Origin: an uncultured Spirochaetota bacterium
Lineage (GTDB): Bacteria; Spirochaetota; UBA4802; UBA5550
Direction of reading: 5' to 3'
Length of the DNA stretch: 46,787 nt
NCBI GenBank assembly: GCA_937872225.1
Contig: CALMRZ010000044.1
Span: forward strand, 1 to 46,787
Below, piece by piece: positions 1-8,162 of this stretch. Position numbers and translations under genes: made by a program. The notes under the pieces are model-generated. The model saw nothing but the letters and a program-made list of their open reading frames with translations, searched no databases and was not told where the DNA came from. How positions within the stretch are numbered: position 1 is the first letter of the stretch; the number at the start of each line of letters is the position of its first letter.

Positions 1-91
1 CCCGCTGGCAGGCGATGACCGTGACCGATCCCGGGGGGATTGCCACGATGACGCCCAGGATAAAGGCCGAGATGAAGTAGTTGATGGTCAT
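1..91 (-). CDS. LysE/RhtB-family exporter, N-terminal fragment (cut by window edge)
   Basis: Only the first 30 codons are inside the window, read leftwards from an ATG at 89-91. The peptide begins MTINYFISAFILGV and continues into a hydrophobic stretch ending AIPPGSVTVIACQR. The first-helix layout with a PPGS/PGP-type turn is typical of LysE/RhtB amino-acid exporters, which are inner-membrane proteins. A second, complete member of this family lies at 4682-5308. The gene is divergent from the flavoprotein at 307. Identification rests on 30 residues only, so the family call is moderate. Confidence 0.55.
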   Translation of the reverse strand, partial: MTINYFISAFILGVIVAIPPGSVTVIACQR

Positions 92-306
92 GTTTTACCC
101 GATTGCCGTTGTGTAATCAATCTGCAGGTACGGCGGTGATGTCAATTAATTATCGTGAAATTACACCGAAAGGAAGAGCATTTATGCCGGATTTGTTACT
201 AAACCGGCAGAGAGGCCATGGGAGTTATCAATCCAAAAAGCGCTGGACAGCGGCATCAAGGGGCTGTCTTTATTTAATAAATGTTAATACTCCCTGGAGG
301 TCCAAA

Positions 307-879
307 ATGAAGGTGCTCGGCATCATGGGAAGCCCGCGGGTCGGCGGCAACAGCGATGTTCTCCTTGACGATGCCCTGTCCGGCGCGGAAAAGGCGGGCG
401 CCGCGGTGGAAAAAATCATCCTGGATAGAATGAAGATCTTTGGATGTAAGGACTGCAAGAAATGCAACGAAACCGGCCTCTGCATCCTGAAAGACGACAT
501 GCCGGAGATTCACAAGAAGATAGTGGAGGCTGACGCCATAATCCACAGCGTGCCGGTCTATTTCTGGGCCATGACCGCGCAGATGAAGGCGTACCTGGAC
601 AGGTGGCACGCGCTCTTTGACGCTGAATGGAAATGGCAGAAGCAGTATTATCCCAGGATGAAGAACAAGGGCATCGGCCTGATCACGGTGTGTGGGGACG
701 CCAATGTCCATACCGCAGACCCGATAGTACACAGCTTCAAAACAACCGCGGAGTTCACGAACCTGCGCTGGCTCGGGGCGGTCATGGCCTCGGCCAACGA
801 CAAGGGAGACATCCTCAAGGACGAGAAGGCCAGGAAGAACGCCTTCGAACTGGGGGAAAAAGCGGCGGGTGCCCGATAG
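307..879 (+). CDS. NADPH-dependent FMN reductase / iron-sulfur flavoprotein-like protein
   Basis: This 190-residue flavodoxin-fold protein starts MKVLGIMGSPRVGGNSDVLL, the FMN-phosphate-binding loop (GSPRxxGNS) of the NADPH-dependent FMN reductase family. Around residues 43-55 it carries GCKDCKKCNETGLC, a compact CX2CX2CX5C motif like the one that binds a 4Fe-4S cluster in archaeal iron-sulfur flavoproteins (Isf). PVYFWAMTAQMKAYLDRW is the usual second flavin-contacting block. A small cytoplasmic electron-transfer flavoprotein is likely; its redox partner is unknown. The ATG at 307 is chosen over upstream in-frame starts because a good GGAGG lies just before it (about 296-300) and the family's first strand begins exactly here. 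The gene stands alone and converges on the C11 peptidase gene. Confidence 0.85.
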   Translation: MKVLGIMGSPRVGGNSDVLLDDALSGAEKAGAAVEKIILDRMKIFGCKDCKKCNETGLCILKDDMPEIHKKIVEADAIIHSVPVYFWAMTAQMKAYLDRWHALFDAEWKWQKQYYPRMKNKGIGLITVCGDANVHTADPIVHSFKTTAEFTNLRWLGAVMASANDKGDILKDEKARKNAFELGEKAAGAR

Positions 880-900
880 GGCCGGGTTTAAACCCGACCC
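879..900. terminator. Palindrome between two convergent genes, possible bidirectional terminator
   Basis: CGGGTTTAAACCCG at 883-896 is a perfect 14-bp palindrome, extended by flanking GGG/CCC. It begins right after the flavoprotein stop and lies before the converging peptidase gene. There is no strong T tract, so terminator function is only plausible. Confidence 0.3.
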
Positions 901-937
901 TGTCAGAACAAAATACCGGTCCGTCTCCGGATCACAA

Positions 938-2263
938 TCAGAATGCATAATCATTGGCCGGAAACTTCGCCCAGTTCAGGAACTCGTCCCACTGCGTGTC
1001 CGCGCAGAGGTCCAGCGCGCGGTAAACAGCGGTGGCGCTTTTAAGCGTGATGGCGGTGCCGGAGGCCGCGTCCTTCCATGCCGATCCGTGCCACTCCGAC
1101 ACCACGAGCTTCCCGCCCGCGATAAGGCCCATGCAGGAGCCCGCCTTTTCCCTGACAGCGGCGGCGACCTTTGAGGATCCCTGCACGGCTTTCAGATAAC
1201 CGTACAGGTCCTTGGTGAAATAGCAATTGCGGTCTCCATCGCTGTAAAATCCGAACATGGGGAGCCCCTTTGAAAGCGCGCGGTAGGTCGCGGCGGATGT
1301 GACGCCTGACCGCGCCGCTGCCGCAAAGTCTCCGAGGGAGCGGCCCAGCGGGCCGGCATACGCCAGGTACAGCACGGACATGGTCGCGTCCTCCTCCCCC
1401 TGCCTGACGTAATAATTTTTATAATAGGAGAGGGCCTGTATCGCAACACTCCTCGCAGAAAGGGACGGGTTTGCCTTGATCCTGGAAAGGAAGGCATAAT
1501 CCCATCCGTCGCCGGGTTCAGTCTGTTCGGAAGCCACCAGATAGGAAGCCACGTCCTTGTACTGGTATGCGGTTTCCGCCGTGGCCATGAGACAGGCGTC
1601 GAAGCCGACGATGTCGATCTTCTTTCCCGCCCTGCCTTTGAAGAACAGCATGATATCCTTCTGCTCGACTTCGGTGAGATGGTCGCCGCCGTCGGTGTCG
1701 TCCCAGCATATTCCCTTTGTCCGTGCCGCGCGGTCCACGGCGCCGCCATGGTTCCACCAGATCCAGAGATAATGCTCTGCGGGAAAATTTTTCACCGCGT
1801 GGGCGATGAAGTCCCGGGCGGTCCGGGGATCGCCCATGTTGACCTCGCCCGTGTCCCTGATGAGGGTCACGCCGCCGCGCTCAACGTAATAATAGCCGTG
1901 GCGCTCCGCCGTTCCCTGGACGTCCTGGGACGGATCGTTGTCCCAGAGGACGACGATATTCATGGCGCCGTCAGAACCGGAAGCCATCATCTCCTTTATA
2001 TCCTTCGATGAATAGCGCGAAAGGTTGTTGTCCCCGTCCATGTAGACAAGGACCGTCCATTTTTTCTTCTGCTGGGGCAGGGCCAGTTTCCGGTCTGTCA
2101 GGCTGAAGCGGGGAACGGGCGTATCGTCGGCAGGACCGCTCTCCGATGTAAGGCTGAGAAGGGATGACCGCTCCTCCTTGCTTGATCCTCCATTTTCATA
2201 CTGGCACGAGAGGAACAGCATTAATGCCAGCGCTGGAGAAAACATTTTCTTTATTTTGTTCAT
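938..2263 (-). CDS. Clostripain-family (C11) cysteine peptidase, lipoprotein
   Basis: The product has 441 residues. The N-terminus, MNKIKKMFSPALALMLFLSC, is a lipoprotein signal peptide with the lipidated Cys near residue 20, so the enzyme is probably anchored in the cell envelope. The body shows the clostripain/C11 core: KKWTVLVYMDGDNNLS near residue 70, the catalytic His in WIWWNHGGAVD, and the catalytic Cys in DIVGFDACLMATAET followed by YLVASEQTEPGDGW. C11 peptidases cleave after Arg or Lys and are normally secreted. The start has an excellent GGAGG five bases upstream. The leader just upstream (2284-2338) can form nested hairpins. It is a single gene, convergent with the flavoprotein gene. 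The substrate is unknown. Confidence 0.88.
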   Translation of the reverse strand: MNKIKKMFSPALALMLFLSCQYENGGSSKEERSSLLSLTSESGPADDTPVPRFSLTDRKLALPQQKKKWTVLVYMDGDNNLSRYSSKDIKEMMASGSDGAMNIVVLWDNDPSQDVQGTAERHGYYYVERGGVTLIRDTGEVNMGDPRTARDFIAHAVKNFPAEHYLWIWWNHGGAVDRAARTKGICWDDTDGGDHLTEVEQKDIMLFFKGRAGKKIDIVGFDACLMATAETAYQYKDVASYLVASEQTEPGDGWDYAFLSRIKANPSLSARSVAIQALSYYKNYYVRQGEEDATMSVLYLAYAGPLGRSLGDFAAAARSGVTSAATYRALSKGLPMFGFYSDGDRNCYFTKDLYGYLKAVQGSSKVAAAVREKAGSCMGLIAGGKLVVSEWHGSAWKDAASGTAITLKSATAVYRALDLCADTQWDEFLNWAKFPANDYAF

Positions 2264-2283
2264 GGTACCTCCAATTGTGTGAT

Positions 2284-2338
2284 GTTACCCCGGGCCGCGG
2301 CCCGGAGCGGCACGCCGGGGTGCCGTCATGGAGGTAAC
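2284..2338 (-). promoter_or_regulatory. Nested inverted repeats in the leader of the C11 peptidase gene
   Basis: GTTACC at 2284-2289 pairs with GGTAAC at 2333-2338. Between them lie a perfect 16-bp palindrome (2290-2305) and a second hairpin with arms CGGCAC/GTGCCG (2308-2313 and 2320-2325). Together they could form a three-way junction about 20-75 nt upstream of the start codon. It could be a regulatory leader, or a terminator left from the beta-helix relic upstream. No known riboswitch class is recognised. Confidence 0.35.
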
Positions 2339-2403
2339 GAAGGGCCGGTTTATTTCATGAAAGATTTTTTTTTCGGCAGGATAAAAAAATACGCCTCTAT
2401 CGA

Positions 2404-2545
2404 TTACTGCTCGTAGGCTCCCATGTCGGGGCCTCTGCCCTGAGGTCGGGGTGTCCTCTGCCGGGAATGGATAAGCCGGATATATTTAATACCGGGATCC
2501 GGTGAAACAAAACCGGGCTTTTTGTTGTCAAAGATAGTACCCGGC
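2404..2545 (-). pseudogene. C-terminal relic of a right-handed beta-helix surface protein
   Basis: Read on the minus strand, an open frame ends PRPQGRGPDMGAYEQ followed by TAA at 2404-2406. It is preceded by FDNKKPGFVSPDPGIKY. This is the characteristic last segment of choice-of-anchor-Q/parallel beta-helix proteins (GxPDxGAYE). No start codon and no beta-helix body are present, because the DUF6279 gene begins at 2591 on the other strand. The stretch is therefore the tail of a deleted gene. The match is to a C-terminal motif only. Confidence 0.5.
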
Positions 2546-2590
2546 CGGGGAGGAAGGACCGCCCCAGCCCGATGAAAGAGGGGTCACCGC

Positions 2591-3439
2591 ATGAAAAAAT
2601 ATATCATACCGCTGCTCATTATCCTTGTCACGGCCACCGGCTGTGAAGGCGCCCTGTACAAGTTCATCTACAATTCCATGGATTCCATCATATACCGCAT
2701 GGTGGCTGACTACACGGACCCGAAGCCGGAGCAGGAGCTTCTGCTCCGGCAGAAGATCGACGCCTTCATGAAATGGCACCGCGGCCGCGAGCTGCCGCGG
2801 TACGCCGCGACCCTCAGGGACCTGCGCCCGCGCATGGCCGCCGGCCTCCGGGAGGCTGACCTGGACTGGATGCGGCAGCGCTTTGAGCGCCACGGCGCCG
2901 ACATCTTCAACGCCACCTCCGGGGACGTGGTGGAATATCTTCTGTCCCTTGACCAGGGCCAGGTTGACCGCATGAAGCGCAGGTTCGATGAGAGCATCGT
3001 CAAAATGGAAAAGGAATCGGCAGTAAGCGATGAAAAGCGTTTCCGCGAGATGGAGCGGACCGCGGCGCGGATGATGGAGTTCCTGTACGGCACCCTGACG
3101 GAGAAGCAGAAGGACGAGATCGCCCGGGGCGTGCGCCAGGTCGACAACCTTGACCGCGACCGGATCCGCATGTACCGGGAGCGGCAGGCCGAGTTCATAA
3201 CCCTCCTCAGGGGGAGGCCTGGCCGGGAAACCCTCAGGGATTACATCAGGCGCATGACGATCGATTCGGAGCGGTCCTACCCGGACTACTACCGCGAGAG
3301 ATCTGAGCGCCGCGACCGGGCCATAGCCGGGGCGTTCCTCAGGTTTGACCGCGACCTGGTCACCCCCGTCCAGCGGGCAAATGCGGTGAAAAAGATCGAT
3401 ATGCTCATCCAGGTGCTGAACGAATTGAATAAGGGGTGA
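2591..3439 (+). CDS. DUF6279-family lipoprotein
   Basis: This 282-residue protein begins MKKYIIPLLIILVTATGCEG, a type II signal peptide with the acylated Cys at residue 18. Then follow YNSMDSIIYRMVADYTD and, a little later, KWHRGRELPRYAATLRDL. These are the two hallmark blocks of DUF6279 lipoproteins (YNxxDxxxYxxxDDY and WHRxxELPRY). The rest is highly charged and helical, rich in Arg and Glu. Function is not known; family members are predicted periplasm-facing lipoproteins of Gram-negative bacteria. A GAAAGAGGGG ribosome-binding site precedes the ATG. It converges with carA. Confidence 0.75.
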   Translation: MKKYIIPLLIILVTATGCEGALYKFIYNSMDSIIYRMVADYTDPKPEQELLLRQKIDAFMKWHRGRELPRYAATLRDLRPRMAAGLREADLDWMRQRFERHGADIFNATSGDVVEYLLSLDQGQVDRMKRRFDESIVKMEKESAVSDEKRFREMERTAARMMEFLYGTLTEKQKDEIARGVRQVDNLDRDRIRMYRERQAEFITLLRGRPGRETLRDYIRRMTIDSERSYPDYYRERSERRDRAIAGAFLRFDRDLVTPVQRANAVKKIDMLIQVLNELNKG

Positions 3440-3454
3440 GGCGCCGGGCGCGGC

Positions 3455-4540
3455 TCAGTCGCCGCACACCATCTTGTGGAACTGGCCGAAGAGGTAGTGC
3501 GAATCCTGGGGGCCCGGGCTCGCCTCCGGGTGGTACTGGACCGAGAAGATGGGAAGCTTTTTATGGCGCAGACCCTCCACGGTTTTGTCGTTCAGGTTGA
3601 TGTGGGTGATCTCTATGTCCGGATCGTGCTTCAGCGATTCATAGTCGACGGCGAAGCCGTGGTTCTGCGAGGATATCTCCACGCTACCGGTCAGCAGGTT
3701 CTTCACCGGCTGGTTGGCGCCGCGGTGGCCGAACTTGAGCTTGTAGGTCTTGCCCCCCAGCCCCAGGCCGAGGATCTGGTGCCCCAGGCAGATGCCGAAG
3801 GTGGGGACGCGCTTTTCCACTATGCCGCGCACCAGGTCCCGTCCGTATCCGACGGCGTCAGGATCGCCGGGGCCGTTGGAGAGAAATATTCCCTTCGCGC
3901 CATCCTTCATGATCGTATCAAGGGGCGTTGTCGACGGATACACCCGCACCGAAAATCCCGACTGGGACAGCAGGCGGAGGATGTTCGTTTTCACGCCGAA
4001 ATCGTACACGCCGATGAGGGGCCTGGATCTGTCGATGGTCCCGAAGTCATAGGGCTTTGTGCAGGAGACCCCCGAGGCCAGGTCGAGCCCTTCCATCAGG
4101 GGATGTGCGAGGAGCCTCTGGACGGCGTTTTTCCTGTCGAGGAATATGCCGCCGCGGAGGGCGCCCTTGTCGCGTATGTGCAGGGTGAGCTTCCTGGTGT
4201 CGATCCCCTCGATGGCGGGGATCTTCGCGTCGATGAGGTACTGCGCCAGGGAGCCCGTGGCGCGGAAGTTCGAATAGGTCTTGCTGTACTCCTTCACCAC
4301 GAAGCCCGCGACCTGGATGCGGTCCGATTCAACGTCTTCCGGGTTCACGCCGTAATTGCCGATCATCGGGTAGGTCATGGCAACGATCTGGCCGTTATAG
4401 GAAGGATCGGTGAGGACCTCCTGGTAGCCGCTCATGGAGGTGTTGAACACCACCTCGCCGATGGTCTCTCCCTCGTAGCCGAAGGCGACGCCTTCGAACT
4501 CGGAACCGTCTTCCAGGATAAGGTAGGCTCTGGCTGGCAT
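3455..4540 (-). CDS. carA: Carbamoyl-phosphate synthase small (glutaminase) subunit
   Basis: This 361-residue protein hydrolyses glutamine and channels ammonia to the large subunit CarB to make carbamoyl phosphate for arginine and pyrimidine synthesis. The N-terminal CPSase small-chain domain is clear (LILEDGSEFEGVAFG, FNTSMSGYQEVLTDPSYNGQ). The class I glutaminase domain has SNGPGDPD, the nucleophile Cys in GICLGHQ (about residue 249), and the His/Glu pair in QYHPEASPGP. All catalytic residues are present and the length is normal. carB is not in this window. The gene is monocistronic here and converges with the DUF6279 gene. Confidence 0.97.
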   Translation of the reverse strand: MPARAYLILEDGSEFEGVAFGYEGETIGEVVFNTSMSGYQEVLTDPSYNGQIVAMTYPMIGNYGVNPEDVESDRIQVAGFVVKEYSKTYSNFRATGSLAQYLIDAKIPAIEGIDTRKLTLHIRDKGALRGGIFLDRKNAVQRLLAHPLMEGLDLASGVSCTKPYDFGTIDRSRPLIGVYDFGVKTNILRLLSQSGFSVRVYPSTTPLDTIMKDGAKGIFLSNGPGDPDAVGYGRDLVRGIVEKRVPTFGICLGHQILGLGLGGKTYKLKFGHRGANQPVKNLLTGSVEISSQNHGFAVDYESLKHDPDIEITHINLNDKTVEGLRHKKLPIFSVQYHPEASPGPQDSHYLFGQFHKMVCGD

Positions 4541-4681
4541 GGGGTTGCGCTGCTCCTCGTAAAGTTACCCGTGGTTAATTCGATACCCCTATATTGTCAA
4601 TAGTAATAATTTTGCAAGGATAAAATTTATGCCATGTATCATGGCCCTGCCGCCGGTGCACTGCCATAAAGTTTAGTGCTG

Positions 4682-5308
4682 CTAAAAAAATATCAATAAT
4701 CCCAGGATAATGAAGAGAACCCCCGTCGCTTTTTCCAGGTAATGGACGGCGTTACTGCTCCGCCGCAGCCTTTCCGAGATCAGGGAGGAGCATGCCGCGA
4801 TCATGAGGCACCAGACAGTGCCTGTCGCCAGGAAAATGCTTCCCAGGAACAGGAAGGATATGAAGCCGTAGTTGTTTACCGGATCGACAAACTGGGGCAG
4901 GAACGAGAGGAAAAAGAGCGCCACCTTCGGGTTGAAGAGGTTCGTCAGCACTCCCTGCCGGTATATCTGGAGGCCGGACTGGCGAGCCAGATAGGTATCG
5001 GTGTTCATTTCATCGTTACGTTTCCCGCCGAGGAGGCACCGGATGCCAAGGTACACCAGGTAGAGCGCGCCGGCTGTCCGCACGAACTGAAAAGCCCGGG
5101 GTGATGCGAGCAGGATCGACGACAGGCCTATGCCCGCGAGAAGGGTGTGGCACAGGCCGCCGGTGCTTATCCCCAGGGCGGACAGTATCCCCGCCCGCTT
5201 TCCCTGGGATAGGCTGCGGCTGATGATGTACATTGTGTCGGGACCGGGGTACAGGTTCAGGCCGATGCCGGTGACGATGAAGGTGGCGAGGTTTATGGTT
5301 CCGAGCAT
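4682..5308 (-). CDS. LysE/RhtB-family amino-acid exporter
   Basis: A 208-residue integral membrane protein with about six hydrophobic segments. The N-terminal NLATFIVTGIGLNLYPGPDT contains the PGP turn of LysE/RhtB exporters. GISTGGLCHTLLAGIGLS and ALYLVYLGIRCLLGGK are the other conserved blocks, and NLFNPKVALFFLSFLPQFV is a near-perfect family signature. It likely effluxes an amino acid or related metabolite across the inner membrane; the substrate cannot be told from sequence. It is the last gene of a closely spaced minus-strand run, 12 bp after the DUF3592 gene. Confidence 0.9.
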   Translation of the reverse strand: MLGTINLATFIVTGIGLNLYPGPDTMYIISRSLSQGKRAGILSALGISTGGLCHTLLAGIGLSSILLASPRAFQFVRTAGALYLVYLGIRCLLGGKRNDEMNTDTYLARQSGLQIYRQGVLTNLFNPKVALFFLSFLPQFVDPVNNYGFISFLFLGSIFLATGTVWCLMIAACSSLISERLRRSSNAVHYLEKATGVLFIILGLLIFF

Positions 5309-5320
5309 GGTGCGGGGCCC

Positions 5321-5887
5321 TTATACCTGTATGAAGCCGGCAAGGGCAAGGGAGAACACGGCAAGCGTTATGGCAAATGTGAACAGGCCGATAATAATGA
5401 ACAACAGGCCTTTTCTCTCTAGGAAGGCTTGTTCGGGCCGTGAAGGGTCATAATAGACCTGGACGGTTTTTCCTGCAGGGTACCTGCTAACCGTTTTTAA
5501 TGCAATAGAGGGAAAGGATGAGCTCCAGCTTCCGGTAGGATAGATGCTGGTGGAGGAATACTCCATTACGCCGACATGATATGTATAGGAAATCTGCGGC
5601 TGGTATTGTACTCCCTCGGAATCGTCGATTTCGTTCACCTGAGAAGCGGTGATTATTGCCCGGGTGGCGTTCCAGCCGTATGATCGCAGGTAGCGGATCA
5701 AGTTTCTTAAGAAATAGGCCAGCCCGCACAGCGAGAAGATGATCCCTCCGGCGTGAAAATAGCGGCCGGGCAGTTCCGGGATGGTGATTTTATTTTTTGT
5801 TATTCCTATGGCAAGGCCGAGAAAGCCGATGACGACCAGGATGTTCCACGGCCTGAAAACAATAGTTTTGATTTTCTTTTTGTTCAT
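5321..5887 (-). CDS. DUF3592-family membrane protein
   Basis: This 188-residue protein has an N-terminal basic stretch (MNKKKIKT), two hydrophobic helices at about 15-30 and 40-60, a beta-rich middle, and a C-terminal helix pair. The middle block (QISYTYHVGVMEYSSTSIYP ... YPAGKTVQVYYDPSRPEQAFLE) is the DUF3592 signature, where YYDP-P is nearly invariant. Function is unknown. I chose the ATG at 5885-5887 over the one six bases upstream because the AAGG then sits at normal spacing (8 nt). Further upstream in-frame starts would overlap the SRPBCC gene. Confidence 0.75.
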   Translation of the reverse strand: MNKKKIKTIVFRPWNILVVIGFLGLAIGITKNKITIPELPGRYFHAGGIIFSLCGLAYFLRNLIRYLRSYGWNATRAIITASQVNEIDDSEGVQYQPQISYTYHVGVMEYSSTSIYPTGSWSSSFPSIALKTVSRYPAGKTVQVYYDPSRPEQAFLERKGLLFIIIGLFTFAITLAVFSLALAGFIQV

Positions 5888-5909
5888 GGCCATTACCTTG
5901 GTGAAACCA

Positions 5910-6422
5910 TCAGGATTTATCCTTGGCGCCTGTTTTCGATTCCACGCCCGTCTTGATGTTCCCGAGGACAATCCTTGCGAGAATATAATGAACGGGCATG
6001 ATCGCATGTATCCACGCGATTTGAAATGCCTTTGTGGTGTCGGTGCAGAGATCAAAATGGAGGATGGTACCCTTTGCGCCGGGAACGATCTTGTACCCTG
6101 TCACGCCCTCGAAGAAAAACGAGTTCAATGAAAAATAGTATTTCTCCGGCTTCTTTGCTTCTATGAAGGTGAAGGGGCCGAAGGTTGAGCCGATCTTGAG
6201 GGGCTCCGCTTCTTTATTCATCCTGTCCTGCCAATATGAGTCATCCCGGATAACCTTCAGGGCGGATTTCATCCCGTCCACCATCGCTATCCTGAGGAAC
6301 AGCAGGGGCTTTGTATCGAAGAGCCTGAAGGTGGGGAACTTGTCCGGCATGGTCTCGATGTATTCATAGACCTGCTCCGGCGTCGCGCGTATCTCGATTG
6401 TCCGGTCGTGGGTTATCTTCAT
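5910..6422 (-). CDS. SRPBCC (START/Bet v 1-like) protein
   Basis: A 170-residue protein beginning MKITHDRTIEIRATPEQVYE, the usual first strand and first helix of SRPBCC hydrophobic-ligand-binding proteins. The rest alternates strands and ends with a long helix (AWIHAIMPVHYILARIVLGN), as in polyketide-cyclase-like members. No catalytic residues can be assigned. The start overlaps the stop of the preceding TIGR04076-like gene as ATGA (6419-6422), so the two are translationally coupled. Longer in-frame starts upstream would run through that gene and are rejected. Confidence 0.65.
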   Translation of the reverse strand: MKITHDRTIEIRATPEQVYEYIETMPDKFPTFRLFDTKPLLFLRIAMVDGMKSALKVIRDDSYWQDRMNKEAEPLKIGSTFGPFTFIEAKKPEKYYFSLNSFFFEGVTGYKIVPGAKGTILHFDLCTDTTKAFQIAWIHAIMPVHYILARIVLGNIKTGVESKTGAKDKS

Positions 6423-6750
6423 ATCTTTTTCATCTCCCACACGGTCCCCTTCGGGTCCGGGCAGTGGAGCTTGTAGATCTTCCGGTTTTCGCTGTTCCAT
6501 GACGGGAACCCGAGGGTAACCCGCCAGGTGTAAAGCTTCAATGCATGCATCAGGGCCTCGCACACGCCCTGCGGTTCCTGATAGGGATTTTTGAATATGA
6601 ACACATCGCCCACGTTGTGCGGGCATTCCTCGTTTTTTCAACGCACCGGACCTCGATCGCGCCGACCCTGTTCCAAAAATCCCCGTATTCCGCATGGTTG
6701 CGGATCTTCTCCATGTCCACATGGAGGTCCAGCTTTTCCGCGTCTTTCAT
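6419..6750 (-). CDS. TIGR04076-family protein, interrupted by a -1 frameshift
   Basis: Two overlapping frames together encode one small protein. The first runs MKDAEKLDLHVDMEKIRNH to GAIEVRCVEK. The second continues NEECPHNVGDVFIF and ends LHCPDPKGTVWEMKKI. Joined, they give about 108 residues with the TIGR04076 pattern: CP-GxxF/VGDxF, a P-G-CxA-xHAL block, and a final CPDPxGxVxxEMxxI. The frames meet at a six-A run (6633-6638 as T on the plus strand); one extra A restores a single frame. It may be a true mutation, slippage or a sequence error. Family function is unknown. It overlaps the SRPBCC gene by four bases. Confidence 0.6.
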
Positions 6751-6766
6751 GATACTCCCCCGTTTG

Positions 6767-7528
6767 TTACTTCACGGCTATGACCAGCATCTCGAAATCC
6801 TCCGTGGTCAGCCGGTCGTTTCTGCTGAAAGCGCCCAGCTTCGCGCCGTAGATGTCTATCGTTCTGAATCCGAGCGATTTGAGGAGCCAGGTGATCTCCG
6901 ACGGTACGTAGTACCGCTCGTTGCACTGCAGCTCCTTCCTGTTCCCCGAATCATCCTCAATGATTGTAGTATTGTGGTCGCGGAAGGTCATCAGGTCGAA
7001 GGAATGTCCGTCATAGGCCGCGTTCCCTTCTTTCGATGCAGAGGCGAGAAAATCCTTCACGGAATGAAACAGGGGGAAGAGACCATTGAGAGTCGTAAAA
7101 ATGAGCTTCCCCTCAGGCTTCAGGCTTTTAGCGGCACTCTGCAGTATCCGGAAATTCATCTCGTCCGTTTCCATGAGGGGGAACGCCCCCTCGCAGAGCA
7201 TGATGGCCAGGTCGAACTGGCCGCTGAAGGGCAGGTCCCGCGCATCATGTTTCCGGAAGTCGATCTTCAGGTTTTCCTCAAGGGCCTTTTCCCTGGCCCT
7301 GGCCAGCTGGGATTCCGACAGGTCCACGCCGGTGACCTTGTAGCCCCGCTTCGAGAGCTCGATTGAGTGCCTCCCGGTGCCGCACCCGATGTCAAGGATC
7401 TCCTTTGTCTTGTTGTAGCCGATTTCTTTCTCTATGAAATCGCATTCGCCCATCGTTCCCTGGACAAAGCATTCTTCATCGTATTTTCTGGCGTAATTTT
7501 CAAATAGCGATTCATACCACTGTTTCAT
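6767..7528 (-). CDS. Class I SAM-dependent methyltransferase
   Basis: A 253-residue cytoplasmic enzyme. Motif I is EILDIGCGTGRHSIELSKRG (residues 45-64), followed by the acidic motif GVDLSESQLARAREKA and the motif II region RDLPFSGQFDLAIMLCEGAF. This is a Rossmann-fold Methyltransf_11/25-type protein. The C-terminal half (YYVPSEITWLLKSLGFRTID) resembles small-molecule methyltransferases, but the substrate is unknown. It is second in a six-gene minus-strand run, 22 bp after the DUF4019 gene and 16 bp before the TIGR04076 gene. Confidence 0.85.
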   Translation of the reverse strand: MKQWYESLFENYARKYDEECFVQGTMGECDFIEKEIGYNKTKEILDIGCGTGRHSIELSKRGYKVTGVDLSESQLARAREKALEENLKIDFRKHDARDLPFSGQFDLAIMLCEGAFPLMETDEMNFRILQSAAKSLKPEGKLIFTTLNGLFPLFHSVKDFLASASKEGNAAYDGHSFDLMTFRDHNTTIIEDDSGNRKELQCNERYYVPSEITWLLKSLGFRTIDIYGAKLGAFSRNDRLTTEDFEMLVIAVK

Positions 7529-7550
7529 TTCATTGCTCTTGCTCAGTGTA

Positions 7551-7985
7551 TTATTTCATATAATAACCGGAAACTCTCCATTTTCCGTCAGTGTCCTTCA
7601 TGGGGGTGACGGTTTCTATGGATTGTTTCCTGTTCCGGAATGCTGTCCTGAAGGCGATGACCACGTACTCTCCGTCCGGTGCCCCGGGGAGGGACGTCAT
7701 GTATACCCTGGAATCAAGCGTCCGGGTAATGGTCTCCCCGAAGGGTTTTCGCGTTGAAGTCATGGTCCTGACCCATGTATCGCGGGATGCCGCATTCCGG
7801 AAAATGCCGGCGGACTCGTCCCAGCTCTGTGCGTATTTTTTGTCATCAATCAAATGGACCCATCCGGTGGCGATTGCCACGGCCTCCTTTTCCTGCTTCG
7901 AGAAATCCCCCTTCCGGCACGCCGGCGCCGCGATAATCGTGGCGATAATCATAATGGCGCCGAATGCCCTCGTGATTGATTTCAT
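7551..7985 (-). CDS. DUF4019-family lipoprotein or secreted protein
   Basis: A 144-residue protein with the signal peptide MKSITRAFGAIMIIATIIAA and a Cys at residue 23 (APACRKGD), consistent with lipidation. The mature part reads AIATGWVHLIDDKKYAQSWDE ... VVIAFRTAFRNRKQSIETVT ... DGKWRVSGYYM, the DUF4019 pattern (a W...lD..Y..SW block and a terminal WRV.GYY). Function is unknown; the fold is probably a small alpha+beta periplasmic domain. It heads the minus-strand run that ends with the LysE exporter. No strong ribosome-binding site is visible. Confidence 0.7.
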   Translation of the reverse strand: MKSITRAFGAIMIIATIIAAPACRKGDFSKQEKEAVAIATGWVHLIDDKKYAQSWDESAGIFRNAASRDTWVRTMTSTRKPFGETITRTLDSRVYMTSLPGAPDGEYVVIAFRTAFRNRKQSIETVTPMKDTDGKWRVSGYYMK

Positions 7986-8162
7986 GGGCCAGTACTGTAA
8001 TGATAATGGTAATAGATAAACCTGTTACATAGCTTTAAGAAAGGATTTGTCAAACAATAATTTCATTGTCAACGAATTACAGCTTTGGTGTCCAGGGCCC
8101 TGTCTCTGAAAAAGAATTGCAATATACAACAGCGCGTTGTACTATACGCCCGAGGTGGCTAT

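Noticed and set aside
103-306. N-terminal extension of the flavoprotein from an ATG at 103
   Set aside because: The extra 68 residues resemble no part of the family, and a strong ribosome-binding site stands before the ATG at 307.
5888-6055. Longer start for the DUF3592 protein
   Set aside because: It would overlap most of the end of the SRPBCC gene and lacks a hydrophobic or conserved start; an AAGG stands before 5887.
6630-6645. Programmed -1 frameshift in the TIGR04076 gene
   Set aside because: The zero-frame codons do not form a standard X-XXY-YYZ slippery heptamer and no downstream pseudoknot is evident. Mutation or sequence error is simpler.
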